This document shows, in pieces, positions 1-5,793 of a DNA stretch of 5,793 nt (its first letter is position 1; the number at the start of each line of letters is the position of its first letter). The notes under the pieces were generated by a model. It saw only the letters and a list, made by a program, of their open reading frames with translations, made no database searches and had not been told where the DNA came from. The translations under genes were made by a program, and so were the position numbers. This DNA is from Minisyncoccota bacterium (GTDB lineage Bacteria; Patescibacteriota; Microgenomatia; UBA1400; PJMF01), in contig WJLO01000098.1 of NCBI GenBank assembly GCA_014728425.1, positions 1-5,793 of the forward strand, written 5' to 3'.

Positions 1-603
1 AGCTAAAGGCTGGCCACCAATACTAGCACTAGAAATTACTGGAAAAGAGCTATCACCATGCTCGCCTAAAATATATGCATGTACGCTACGAGGATTGACT
101 TTTAAAAACTCTGCTAAATGAAAACGAAATCGAGCTGTATCTAAAGTAGTGCCACTGCCAAAGATTCGACCTTTGGGTAAGCCAGCAAGTTGATAAGCCT
201 TGTAAGTTAATACATCAACAGGATTGGAAACCACTAGAATGACACTGTCGGGCGAATGTCTCACGACCATTGGAATGATCTGCTCAATAATAGCGATGTT
301 TTTTTTAGCTAAGTCAAGCCGTGTTTCTCCAGGTTTTTGCGCAGCTCCAGCAGTAATGATCACCACATCACTATGGGCAATGTCGTTATAATTATCAGTA
401 GCTTTGATCTCTGCTTGGCCCAAAAAGCACATGGCATGTTCTAGATCTAGTTCTTCACCAATCAAAGGTCCTTTATGACGACCAAGCAGTACTAGTTGAT
501 TTGGCAAACCTTTTAACAACATGGCAAAAGCAGCAGTCATTCCTACTTTGCCGCAGCCAATAACACTGATTTTGTTGTTATCATATTTTAAAGGTTTGTT
601 CAT
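1..603 (-). CDS. ldh: L-lactate dehydrogenase (3' part missing at left edge)
   Basis: Cytoplasmic enzyme interconverting pyruvate and L-lactate with a nicotinamide cofactor. The window holds 201 codons from ATG at 603 with no stop; the family is usually about 310-320 residues, so roughly the last third is outside. Seen: Rossmann loop GCGKVG (16-21); mobile loop GAAQKPGETR with Q89 at the position that is Gln in LDH and Arg in malate dehydrogenase, and R95; SNPVD (126-130); GSGTTLDTARFR (149-160) with D155 and substrate-binding R158; and GEHGDS (180-185) with catalytic H182. These match N140, D168, R171 and H195 of classical numbering. R160 and H175 match the two fructose 1,6-bisphosphate-binding residues of Bacillus LDH, so allosteric activation is plausible. 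Odd: the Asp normally ending strand beta-2 is G41 followed by R42, suggesting NADP(H) use. The start overlaps the upstream transketolase stop by 4 nt and has a GGAG site 5 nt away. Confidence 0.95.
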   Translation of the reverse strand, partial: MNKPLKYDNNKISVIGCGKVGMTAAFAMLLKGLPNQLVLLGRHKGPLIGEELDLEHAMCFLGQAEIKATDNYNDIAHSDVVIITAGAAQKPGETRLDLAKKNIAIIEQIIPMVVRHSPDSVILVVSNPVDVLTYKAYQLAGLPKGRIFGSGTTLDTARFRFHLAEFLKVNPRSVHAYILGEHGDSSFPVISSASIGGQPLA

Positions 604-1553
604 AGAGACTCCAATCTGGCCAGTAGTTTTTTGGCCGTGTTAACAATATTATGAACGCCAAGGCCATACTTCTCAAGCAATGCTTTTGCTTGTCCAGATT
701 CACCAAACTGATCTTGTACTCCCATGATTTTTAAGGGGACTGGTCTAGGGAGTTGTTGACCAACTGCTTGAGCTAAAACCTCAGCAACAGCACTGCCAAG
801 TCCGCCAATGACTTGATGATCTTCTACAGTAATGATGGCTTGAGTGTCTTGGGCAGCTTGAATAATTGCTTGACGGTCAAGCGGTTTAAGAGTGTGTAGA
901 TTAATTACTTGAGTAGAGATCTGAGCTTGAGCTAACTCCTGGGCAGCAGTTAAAGCTCGATAAACTAAGTCGCCACAAGCAATAATGGTTAGATCAGTGC
1001 CAGCTCTTAAGACTTGGGCTTGACCAAGCTGAAACTTAACAGCATTAGTGATTTTTGGACAAGGTTCGCGTGCTAATCTTAAATAAGCTGGGCCTGGTTT
1101 TTGAGCTAGTGCTTGAGTAGCCTGAGCAGCTTGATAAGCATCTGCTGGTATTACTACAGTCATGTTGGACAAGACCCGGGTTAGAGCTAGATCTTCTAAA
1201 GCTTGATGAGTGGCTCCATCTGGTCCAATAGTTAAGCCAGTATGACCACCTACAACTTTAACATTTAAGTTACTATAACAAACACTCATGCGCAACTGTG
1301 CCCAGTTTAAACTGGGATTAAAAGCAGCAAAACTGGCTACAAAGGCGATTTTGTTTCTTAAAGCTAAACCAGCAGCTACTGTCATCATGTTTTGTTCGGC
1401 TACACCAGTTTGTATAAAACGATCAGGAAACTGTTGGGCAAATTTGCTTAAACGCATTGACTCAGTTAAATCTGCAGTAAGAGCTACTATTTGATCATTT
1501 TGTTGTGCTGCTGCTAGTAGGCCTTGGCCAAAACCATCACGAGTAGCCTGCAT
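600..1553 (-). CDS. tkt: Transketolase, C-terminal subunit (split enzyme)
   Basis: 317-residue half of a two-gene transketolase, carrying the pyrimidine-binding domain (about 1-175) and the transketolase C-terminal domain (about 185-310). It moves two-carbon ketol units between sugar phosphates in the non-oxidative pentose phosphate pathway, together with the adjacent N subunit. Seen: GVAEQNM with E53, the Glu that activates the thiamine diphosphate aminopyrimidine (E418 in yeast). H104 and H116 in a GGHTG...GPDGATHQ segment have the 12-residue spacing of yeast H469/H481, with D112 matching D477. R5 in ATR and S32 resemble yeast R359 and S386, and LRLAREP carries a further substrate-side Arg. 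VEDHQVIGGLGSAV is typical of the C-terminal domain. The residue matches are by-eye alignment. The start follows a strong AAAGGAG site and overlaps the N-subunit gene by 17 nt in another frame; TGA overlaps the ldh ATG. Glutamine is about 10% of residues (33 of 317), unusually high. 1-deoxyxylulose-5-phosphate synthase is unlikely because the neighbour is a transketolase N half. Confidence 0.93.
   Translation of the reverse strand: MQATRDGFGQGLLAAAQQNDQIVALTADLTESMRLSKFAQQFPDRFIQTGVAEQNMMTVAAGLALRNKIAFVASFAAFNPSLNWAQLRMSVCYSNLNVKVVGGHTGLTIGPDGATHQALEDLALTRVLSNMTVVIPADAYQAAQATQALAQKPGPAYLRLAREPCPKITNAVKFQLGQAQVLRAGTDLTIIACGDLVYRALTAAQELAQAQISTQVINLHTLKPLDRQAIIQAAQDTQAIITVEDHQVIGGLGSAVAEVLAQAVGQQLPRPVPLKIMGVQDQFGESGQAKALLEKYGLGVHNIVNTAKKLLARLESL
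609..612 (-). promoter_or_regulatory. Ribosome binding site of ldh
   Basis: GGAG lies 5 nt before the ldh ATG, inside the last codons of the transketolase C gene. Together with the ATGA stop/start overlap, it supports both the chosen start and translational coupling to the upstream gene. Confidence 0.7.
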
Positions 1554-2358
1554 TTAACTCCTTTAAAGCCTGGGTAGTCTGTTGTTGATTAGGCACCTGA
1601 CCATGCCATTGGTAGTTATTTTCCATAAAAGAGACTCCTTTGCCAGCAGTAGTGTGCAAGATGATTGCTGTGGGTTGCTTGGGTTTAGTTAAGCGAGCAA
1701 ACAGTTGGCCCATAGCTGTAAAATCATGGCCATCAACCTGGTATACTTGCCAATTAAAACTGGTTAGTTTGGCTTGTAAAGGTTCAATGGGCATGACTTG
1801 TTTGGGTTGGTTGCTGATCTGAATATGATTGCGATCAATAATGGCAACTAAGTTATTTAATTGATACTTAGCTGCCAACATATATGCCTCCCAAGTACTG
1901 CCTTGTTGCTGCTCAGCATCACTCATCAGGCAGTAGACTTGATTATCCTGATTGTCGATTTTTAAACTTAAACTTAAGCCACAAGCTTGACCCAAGCCTT
2001 GACCTAGCAAACCACTACTGTTTTCTATTCCTGGCAAAGAACCATAATGAGGATGGCCTTGTAAACGACTATTAAGTTTTCTTAAGGTCTTGAGTTCGGC
2101 AACAGCAAAATAGCCTGCTTGAGCCAAAGTTGCATAAAGAATTGGGCAGGCATGGCCATTGGACATTAGTAAATAATCACGCTGCGGCCAATTAGGCTGA
2201 TCAGGTCGATGTTGTAATACCCCACCAAAATATAATAAAGCAAATAAATCAGCTAAGCCTAAAGCACTGGCAGGATGGCCAGAGCCAGCTTGAGCTAACA
2301 TCTTAATTACTTTAATACGGAGTTGTTGGGCAATTTGCAACAGGTCTTGAGACATCAT
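1537..2358 (-). CDS. tkt: Transketolase, N-terminal subunit (split enzyme)
   Basis: 273-residue thiamine-diphosphate-binding half of transketolase, of normal length for stand-alone N subunits. It pairs with the C subunit encoded immediately downstream; the active site should form between the two chains. Seen: GSGHPASALG with H28 (yeast H30), SNGHA with H69, GHPHYGSLPG with H102 (yeast H103), and the glycine-rich SSGLLGQGLGQA loop. The metal/diphosphate motif starts at SDAEQQQG (146-153) and ends at DRN (175-177), with D147 and N177 as the expected metal ligands and E157 retained. Odd: the usual GDG is SDA, and the conserved Glu of the EG pair is Q152. Glutamine is about 12% of residues (32 of 273) while glutamate is scarce (7). 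Two ATGs are adjacent (2358 and 2355), so the exact start is uncertain by one codon. No clear Shine-Dalgarno sequence precedes it, and the dnaE stop is 2 nt upstream, suggesting re-initiation coupling. Confidence 0.93.
   Translation of the reverse strand: MMSQDLLQIAQQLRIKVIKMLAQAGSGHPASALGLADLFALLYFGGVLQHRPDQPNWPQRDYLLMSNGHACPILYATLAQAGYFAVAELKTLRKLNSRLQGHPHYGSLPGIENSSGLLGQGLGQACGLSLSLKIDNQDNQVYCLMSDAEQQQGSTWEAYMLAAKYQLNNLVAIIDRNHIQISNQPKQVMPIEPLQAKLTSFNWQVYQVDGHDFTAMGQLFARLTKPKQPTAIILHTTAGKGVSFMENNYQWHGQVPNQQQTTQALKELNAGYS
1558..1564 (-). promoter_or_regulatory. Ribosome binding site of transketolase C subunit
   Basis: AAAGGAG, four nt (TTAA) before the ATG at 1553, lies inside the coding sequence of the N-subunit gene. 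It is the strongest Shine-Dalgarno sequence I see at a gene start in the window, and it fixes the start of the C subunit at 1553. Confidence 0.85.
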
Positions 2359-2363
2359 GATTA
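2353..2363 (-). other. dnaE stop / transketolase start junction without Shine-Dalgarno
   Basis: The dnaE TAA (2363-2361) is followed by TC and then two consecutive ATG codons. The 20 bases upstream are A/T-rich with no GGAG-like sequence, and there is no hairpin or T-run that would act as a terminator. The arrangement points to translation of the transketolase N subunit by terminating ribosomes re-initiating, and to co-transcription with dnaE. Both are inferences from layout. Confidence 0.5.
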
Positions 2364-5300
2364 TTCTAACAATTTTTTTACTTGCTTGGCTAGTTTCTTA
2401 TTCCAGTTAACTCTATAGGGCAAAAGCATTTTTTTTGGCCTTGCTCCATTAGGGATGACCACTATGATTTTTTGTTTACCAGGGTGGGCTTTTAGTAAAT
2501 CGCCTAGTTGTTGCAAGACTTTTTTACTGGTTTTACGAGGAACAAAGATTTCTTGGGCTTGATGATTGGTGTTTTGCTTGATCTCTCCTGCTGTTGGCAC
2601 AGAGATTTTGGTTATTACTAACTGCAATTCATCATTACGTTCATTAACTTTAGCTTTTACTAAAACTACTTGGTCTAGCTTAGCTAGTTCGCCATAGCGT
2701 TGAAACACGCGGGGAAAGATCACAAAATCAATAGCACCGGTTTGATCTTCCAAAGTACCAAAAGCCATAGGTTGGCCTTTTTTGGTTTGAATTTGTCTAA
2801 GTTTAGTAATGACTCCACCAAACCAAAACTGGTGATCTTGATGAATCAGTTTATCCAGTTCAGCAATTTGTTTATTAGCTTTGTTAGTAACGGTTTTTAA
2901 AGCTTCTGCCATAGGATGATCAGTAAGATAAAAACCTAAAAGTTCTTTTTCAAAAGAAAGTAATTCTTGGTGAGGATATTCTTTAACTGTTTTGAAAGTA
3001 TCTTTAATTTTAGTAGCTTTGGTAGCAACTTTGGCAAACAAGTTATCTTGGCCATCAACTTCTGATTGATATTGAGCAGCAGTTTGCCTGATTTTTTCTA
3101 AGTTCTCCAACATGCTAGCTCTGGTGCCAAAGCGATCCATTGCTCCCACTTTGATGAGGCTTTCTAAAACTTTTTTATTAACTTTACGGCCATCGGTCTT
3201 TTGTACAAACTGCGTAAAAGAATGAAATTCGCCCAATTGTTCTCTGGTGGCTAAGATATTGGTAATGGCTGCTTCACCAACATTTTTAACTGCATTTAAA
3301 CCAAAACGAATTGCTTTTTTGTTTTTATGTTGAGGATCTGGTTCAATGGTAAAGTTGTCGCTAGATTGATTAATGTCTGGCGGTAACACTCGCAAGTTCA
3401 TTTTTTTACAGGCTTCAACCGCAATAGCTACTTTTTTGTCTCGATTTTGTGAGTGAGAGCCAGATTCAACACTCATGAGCGCTGCCATGTACTCTAGAGG
3501 ATAATTGGCTTTTAAATAAGCAGTTTGGTAAGCAATCATAGCGTAACTAGCAGCATGCGCTTTGTTAAAACCATAATTAGCAAAAGCTTCAATAAAGCCC
3601 CAAACCTTAGTAGCCACTTGACGGTCATAGCCTTTTTTTACTGCCTGAGCAATAAAACGCTTTTTGTTTTTATCCAAGATTTTTTTCTTTTTCTTACCAA
3701 TAGCTCTTCTTAAGATGTCTGCTTCTCCTAAAGAATAGCCGGCCATTATATGAGCAATTTGTAAAATCTGCTCTTGATAAACCATGATGCCGTAAGTTTC
3801 TTGCAAGATTGGTTTAAGAGAAGGGTGGGGATAAACGATTTTTTCTGGTTTATGTTTACCTTCAATAAACCGGGGAATTAGTTCCATTGGCCCAGGTCGA
3901 TATAGAGCCAACATAGCAGTGATATCTGAAAATTGGCTAGGTTTAAGCGAACGCGCTACTCGCCTCATTCCAGCAGATTCTAGTTGAAAAATGCCAGTAG
4001 TTTCTCCACTAGCTAGTAATTTAAAAGTTTTTTGATCATCAAGAGAAATCTTGTCTAAATCAAGTTTTTTATTTTGATGTTTTTTAATTAATTGTAAAGT
4101 TTCTTGAATGATTGAAAGATTACGTAGGCCTAAAAAATCAAACTTTAATAAACCAATAGCATCATCATTAACATTGCAGTCTAAAGCATACATGTCGTAT
4201 TGGGTAATAGTTTTACCAGATTTACTATCGGTTTGAATAGGTGTGTATTCTGGTAAAGGCTTGTCAGCGATCACTACTGCAGCAGCATGAACACTATGAT
4301 GACGCACTGTGCCCTCTACTTTAGCTGCTAAGTCAAGCAACTTTTGATATTTTTTTTGTTTATAATATTCACTGAGTTCTGGCACTTTTTTAACTGCTTG
4401 AGGGATGGAAACTTTGTGTTGAGGGTGGTTGGGAATTAATTTGGCAATTTTATCAGGCTCTTCATAAGGCATGCCTAAGACTCGACCAATATCACGAATA
4501 GCAGCTCGAGCTTCCATACGGCCAAAAGTAATTACTTGACCAACATGGTCGCTGCCATATTTATCCATAGCATATTGGATAACTTCATCACGCCGGTTAT
4601 CGGCAAAGTCAATATCAATATCCGGCGGAGTGGGTCGTTGAGGATTTAAAAAGCGCTCAAAAGGAAGCTCATGAACCAAGGGGTTCATGGTAGTGATACC
4701 CAAACAATAGGCTACTAAAGAGCCAGCCACACTACCTCTGCCAGGGCCAACGCTAATGTCTTGATCTTTGGCCCAGTTAACAAAGTCTTGAGTAATTAAA
4801 AAATAAGTGGCATAACCTTTGTCATTAATGATTTCTAGTTCATATTTAATTCGCTCTTGGTGTGTTGAGGTTATCTGATTAAATTTTTGTTTGAGGCCAG
4901 CCTGAGTCATCCTTTTTAAAGCTGAGGCTGGGGTTTCGTTTTTAGCAATCGGATAGTTAGGAAAGATTAGTTGTCCGGTGGGAATTTCTAATTCGCACTG
5001 ATTGGCAATCTTGATAGTGTTTTTAATAGCTTCTGGATAGTCACTAAACAGCTCTTCCATTTGCTGACCAGATTTAAAGTAATAGTCAGGATTATCAACC
5101 ATTTTTAAGCGTTTTTGGTCTTTAATCAATTTGCGAGTCTGCACACACAACAGGGCGTCTTGAGCTTCAGCATCTGTTGGTTCTAGATAATGCACATCAT
5201 TAGTAGCCACTAAAGGCAAGTTCAGTTGTCGAGCCATTTTGATTAGCTGAGGATTGACTTTTTTAAGTTCTTTAATAGTAGGAAAGTTTTGCAGCTCTAC

Positions 5301-5793
5301 ATATAAGCGATCTCGAAAAACCTGTTGGTATTTTTTAAGCCTTTTTAAAGCTTGGGTTTGTTTTTTGGCTCTGATTAAACTAGTAAAAACTCCTTGCATG
5401 CAGCAACCAGTTAAACAGATCAAGCCTTGATGGTGTTTAAATAAAAGCTCTTGATCAATGCGTGGTTTATAAGAAAAACCTTCTAGATGGGCTAATGAAA
5501 CCAAGTTCATTAGGTTTTGATAACCAGTGAAGTTTTTAGCCAACAAAGTAAGGTGTTGTTGGTCTGAACCCATTTTGGTTTGTTTATTTAAGCGAGATCG
5601 ACGTGCCACATAAAACTCACAGCCAATAATTGGCTTAATGCCAGCTTTTTTACAGGCATTGTAAAAAGGAATAGCTCCATACATATTGCCATGATCAGTA
5701 ATGGCTACAGCAGTTTGTTTTTGAGCTTGGGTTTTGGTCACTAAATCATCAATTTGACACAGCCCGTCAAGCATAGAATATTCAGTATGAACA
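2361..5793 (-). CDS. dnaE: DNA polymerase III alpha subunit (5' end missing at right edge)
   Basis: Catalytic subunit of the replicative DNA polymerase (family C). The reading frame stays open to the edge and begins with VHTEYSMLDG, the first PHP motif. The ATG at 5774 is therefore internal, and the true start is probably only a few codons outside; 1143 codons are visible, near full length for the family. Positions below count from that internal Met. PHP domain (to about 270): TDHG (26-29), E53, H74, H96 and NDVHY (192-196) keep the metal-ligand pattern of proofreading PHP domains. Polymerase core: GPGRGS (343-348), PDIDIDF with catalytic D385 and D387, KFDFLGL with D546, ALYRPGPM (623-630) and FNKAHAASYA (736-745). 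Then come a helix-hairpin-helix region (about 822-900), a likely beta-clamp-binding QDNLF (909-913), an OB fold (about 983-1055) and a basic C-terminal domain ending VKKLLE. It is DnaE type, not PolC: no inserted DnaQ-like exonuclease domain is present. Confidence 0.97.
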   Translation of the reverse strand, partial: VHTEYSMLDGLCQIDDLVTKTQAQKQTAVAITDHGNMYGAIPFYNACKKAGIKPIIGCEFYVARRSRLNKQTKMGSDQQHLTLLAKNFTGYQNLMNLVSLAHLEGFSYKPRIDQELLFKHHQGLICLTGCCMQGVFTSLIRAKKQTQALKRLKKYQQVFRDRLYVELQNFPTIKELKKVNPQLIKMARQLNLPLVATNDVHYLEPTDAEAQDALLCVQTRKLIKDQKRLKMVDNPDYYFKSGQQMEELFSDYPEAIKNTIKIANQCELEIPTGQLIFPNYPIAKNETPASALKRMTQAGLKQKFNQITSTHQERIKYELEIINDKGYATYFLITQDFVNWAKDQDISVGPGRGSVAGSLVAYCLGITTMNPLVHELPFERFLNPQRPTPPDIDIDFADNRRDEVIQYAMDKYGSDHVGQVITFGRMEARAAIRDIGRVLGMPYEEPDKIAKLIPNHPQHKVSIPQAVKKVPELSEYYKQKKYQKLLDLAAKVEGTVRHHSVHAAAVVIADKPLPEYTPIQTDSKSGKTITQYDMYALDCNVNDDAIGLLKFDFLGLRNLSIIQETLQLIKKHQNKKLDLDKISLDDQKTFKLLASGETTGIFQLESAGMRRVARSLKPSQFSDITAMLALYRPGPMELIPRFIEGKHKPEKIVYPHPSLKPILQETYGIMVYQEQILQIAHIMAGYSLGEADILRRAIGKKKKKILDKNKKRFIAQAVKKGYDRQVATKVWGFIEAFANYGFNKAHAASYAMIAYQTAYLKANYPLEYMAALMSVESGSHSQNRDKKVAIAVEACKKMNLRVLPPDINQSSDNFTIEPDPQHKNKKAIRFGLNAVKNVGEAAITNILATREQLGEFHSFTQFVQKTDGRKVNKKVLESLIKVGAMDRFGTRASMLENLEKIRQTAAQYQSEVDGQDNLFAKVATKATKIKDTFKTVKEYPHQELLSFEKELLGFYLTDHPMAEALKTVTNKANKQIAELDKLIHQDHQFWFGGVITKLRQIQTKKGQPMAFGTLEDQTGAIDFVIFPRVFQRYGELAKLDQVVLVKAKVNERNDELQLVITKISVPTAGEIKQNTNHQAQEIFVPRKTSKKVLQQLGDLLKAHPGKQKIIVVIPNGARPKKMLLPYRVNWNKKLAKQVKKLLE

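Noticed and set aside
299..306. Run of eight A (minus strand) in ldh as a phase-variable tract
   Set aside because: It encodes the expected Lys-Lys-Asn after the substrate loop, eight bases is modest at this base composition, and nothing else suggests phase variation.
600..1539. TGA recoded as glycine (code 25), as in some CPR bacteria
   Set aside because: TGA ends both transketolase genes exactly where the next gene begins in a different frame, and no in-frame TGA occurs inside the four genes, so the standard bacterial code fits.
3680..3696. A-rich lysine-codon run in dnaE as a programmed frameshift site
   Set aside because: It encodes the conserved basic segment after RRAIGKK found in DnaE proteins, and the frame continues normally through all later domains.
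1288..3713. Several plus-strand open frames of about 60-70 codons (for example 1288-1494, 1640-1822, 1884-2075, 2700-2900, 3525-3713)
   Set aside because: All lie entirely within well-conserved minus-strand genes, show no recognisable family, and look like antisense shadows.
5772..5774. ATG at 5774 as the start of dnaE
   Set aside because: The frame stays open to the window edge and the codons upstream encode VHTEYS, the conserved first PHP motif, so this Met is internal.
1..5793. Frequent GGCC tetranucleotides as a possible uptake or modification signal
   Set aside because: They look about twofold over a simple base-composition expectation by eye, but most fall in Gly/Ala/Leu-Ala codon contexts with no longer shared consensus or spacing.

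Overview
All coding in this window lies on the minus strand and forms one tightly packed run of four genes, read from right to left: dnaE (replicative DNA polymerase III alpha subunit, 5' end beyond the right edge), the N-terminal and C-terminal halves of a split transketolase, and an L-lactate dehydrogenase (3' end beyond the left edge). There is essentially no intergenic DNA. dnaE and the transketolase N subunit are 2 nt apart, the two transketolase genes overlap by 17 nt, and transketolase C and ldh overlap by 4 nt (ATGA). I see no promoter, terminator, RNA gene, repeat array or mobile element inside the window, and plus-strand reading frames look like shadows of these genes.

The organism is a bacterium with fairly low GC (about 40% by eye). 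A two-gene transketolase, extreme gene packing, a DnaE with the AHAASYA-type finger motif and an extra short segment before the third catalytic Asp, and fermentative lactate metabolism together fit Patescibacteria/CPR. This lineage call is inference. Two genes end at TGA with the next gene starting in another frame, so TGA acts as a stop here and the UGA-to-Gly code of some CPR groups does not apply.

Functionally, the two transketolase subunits should assemble one thiamine-diphosphate enzyme of the non-oxidative pentose phosphate pathway. It interconverts sugar phosphates, linking glycolysis with ribose 5-phosphate for nucleotides. Lactate dehydrogenase re-oxidises reduced nicotinamide cofactor at the end of fermentation. 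DnaE copies the chromosome. DnaE has no direct biochemical link to the other three; the grouping may only reflect genome compaction, although co-transcription is likely.

No new system is evident. The points most worth a second look are an NADP-type coenzyme pocket in an otherwise canonical L-LDH, substitutions in the thiamine-diphosphate motif of the transketolase N subunit (GDG to SDA, and Glu to Gln), strong glutamine enrichment in both transketolase subunits, and a metabolic gene that starts 2 nt after dnaE without its own Shine-Dalgarno sequence.
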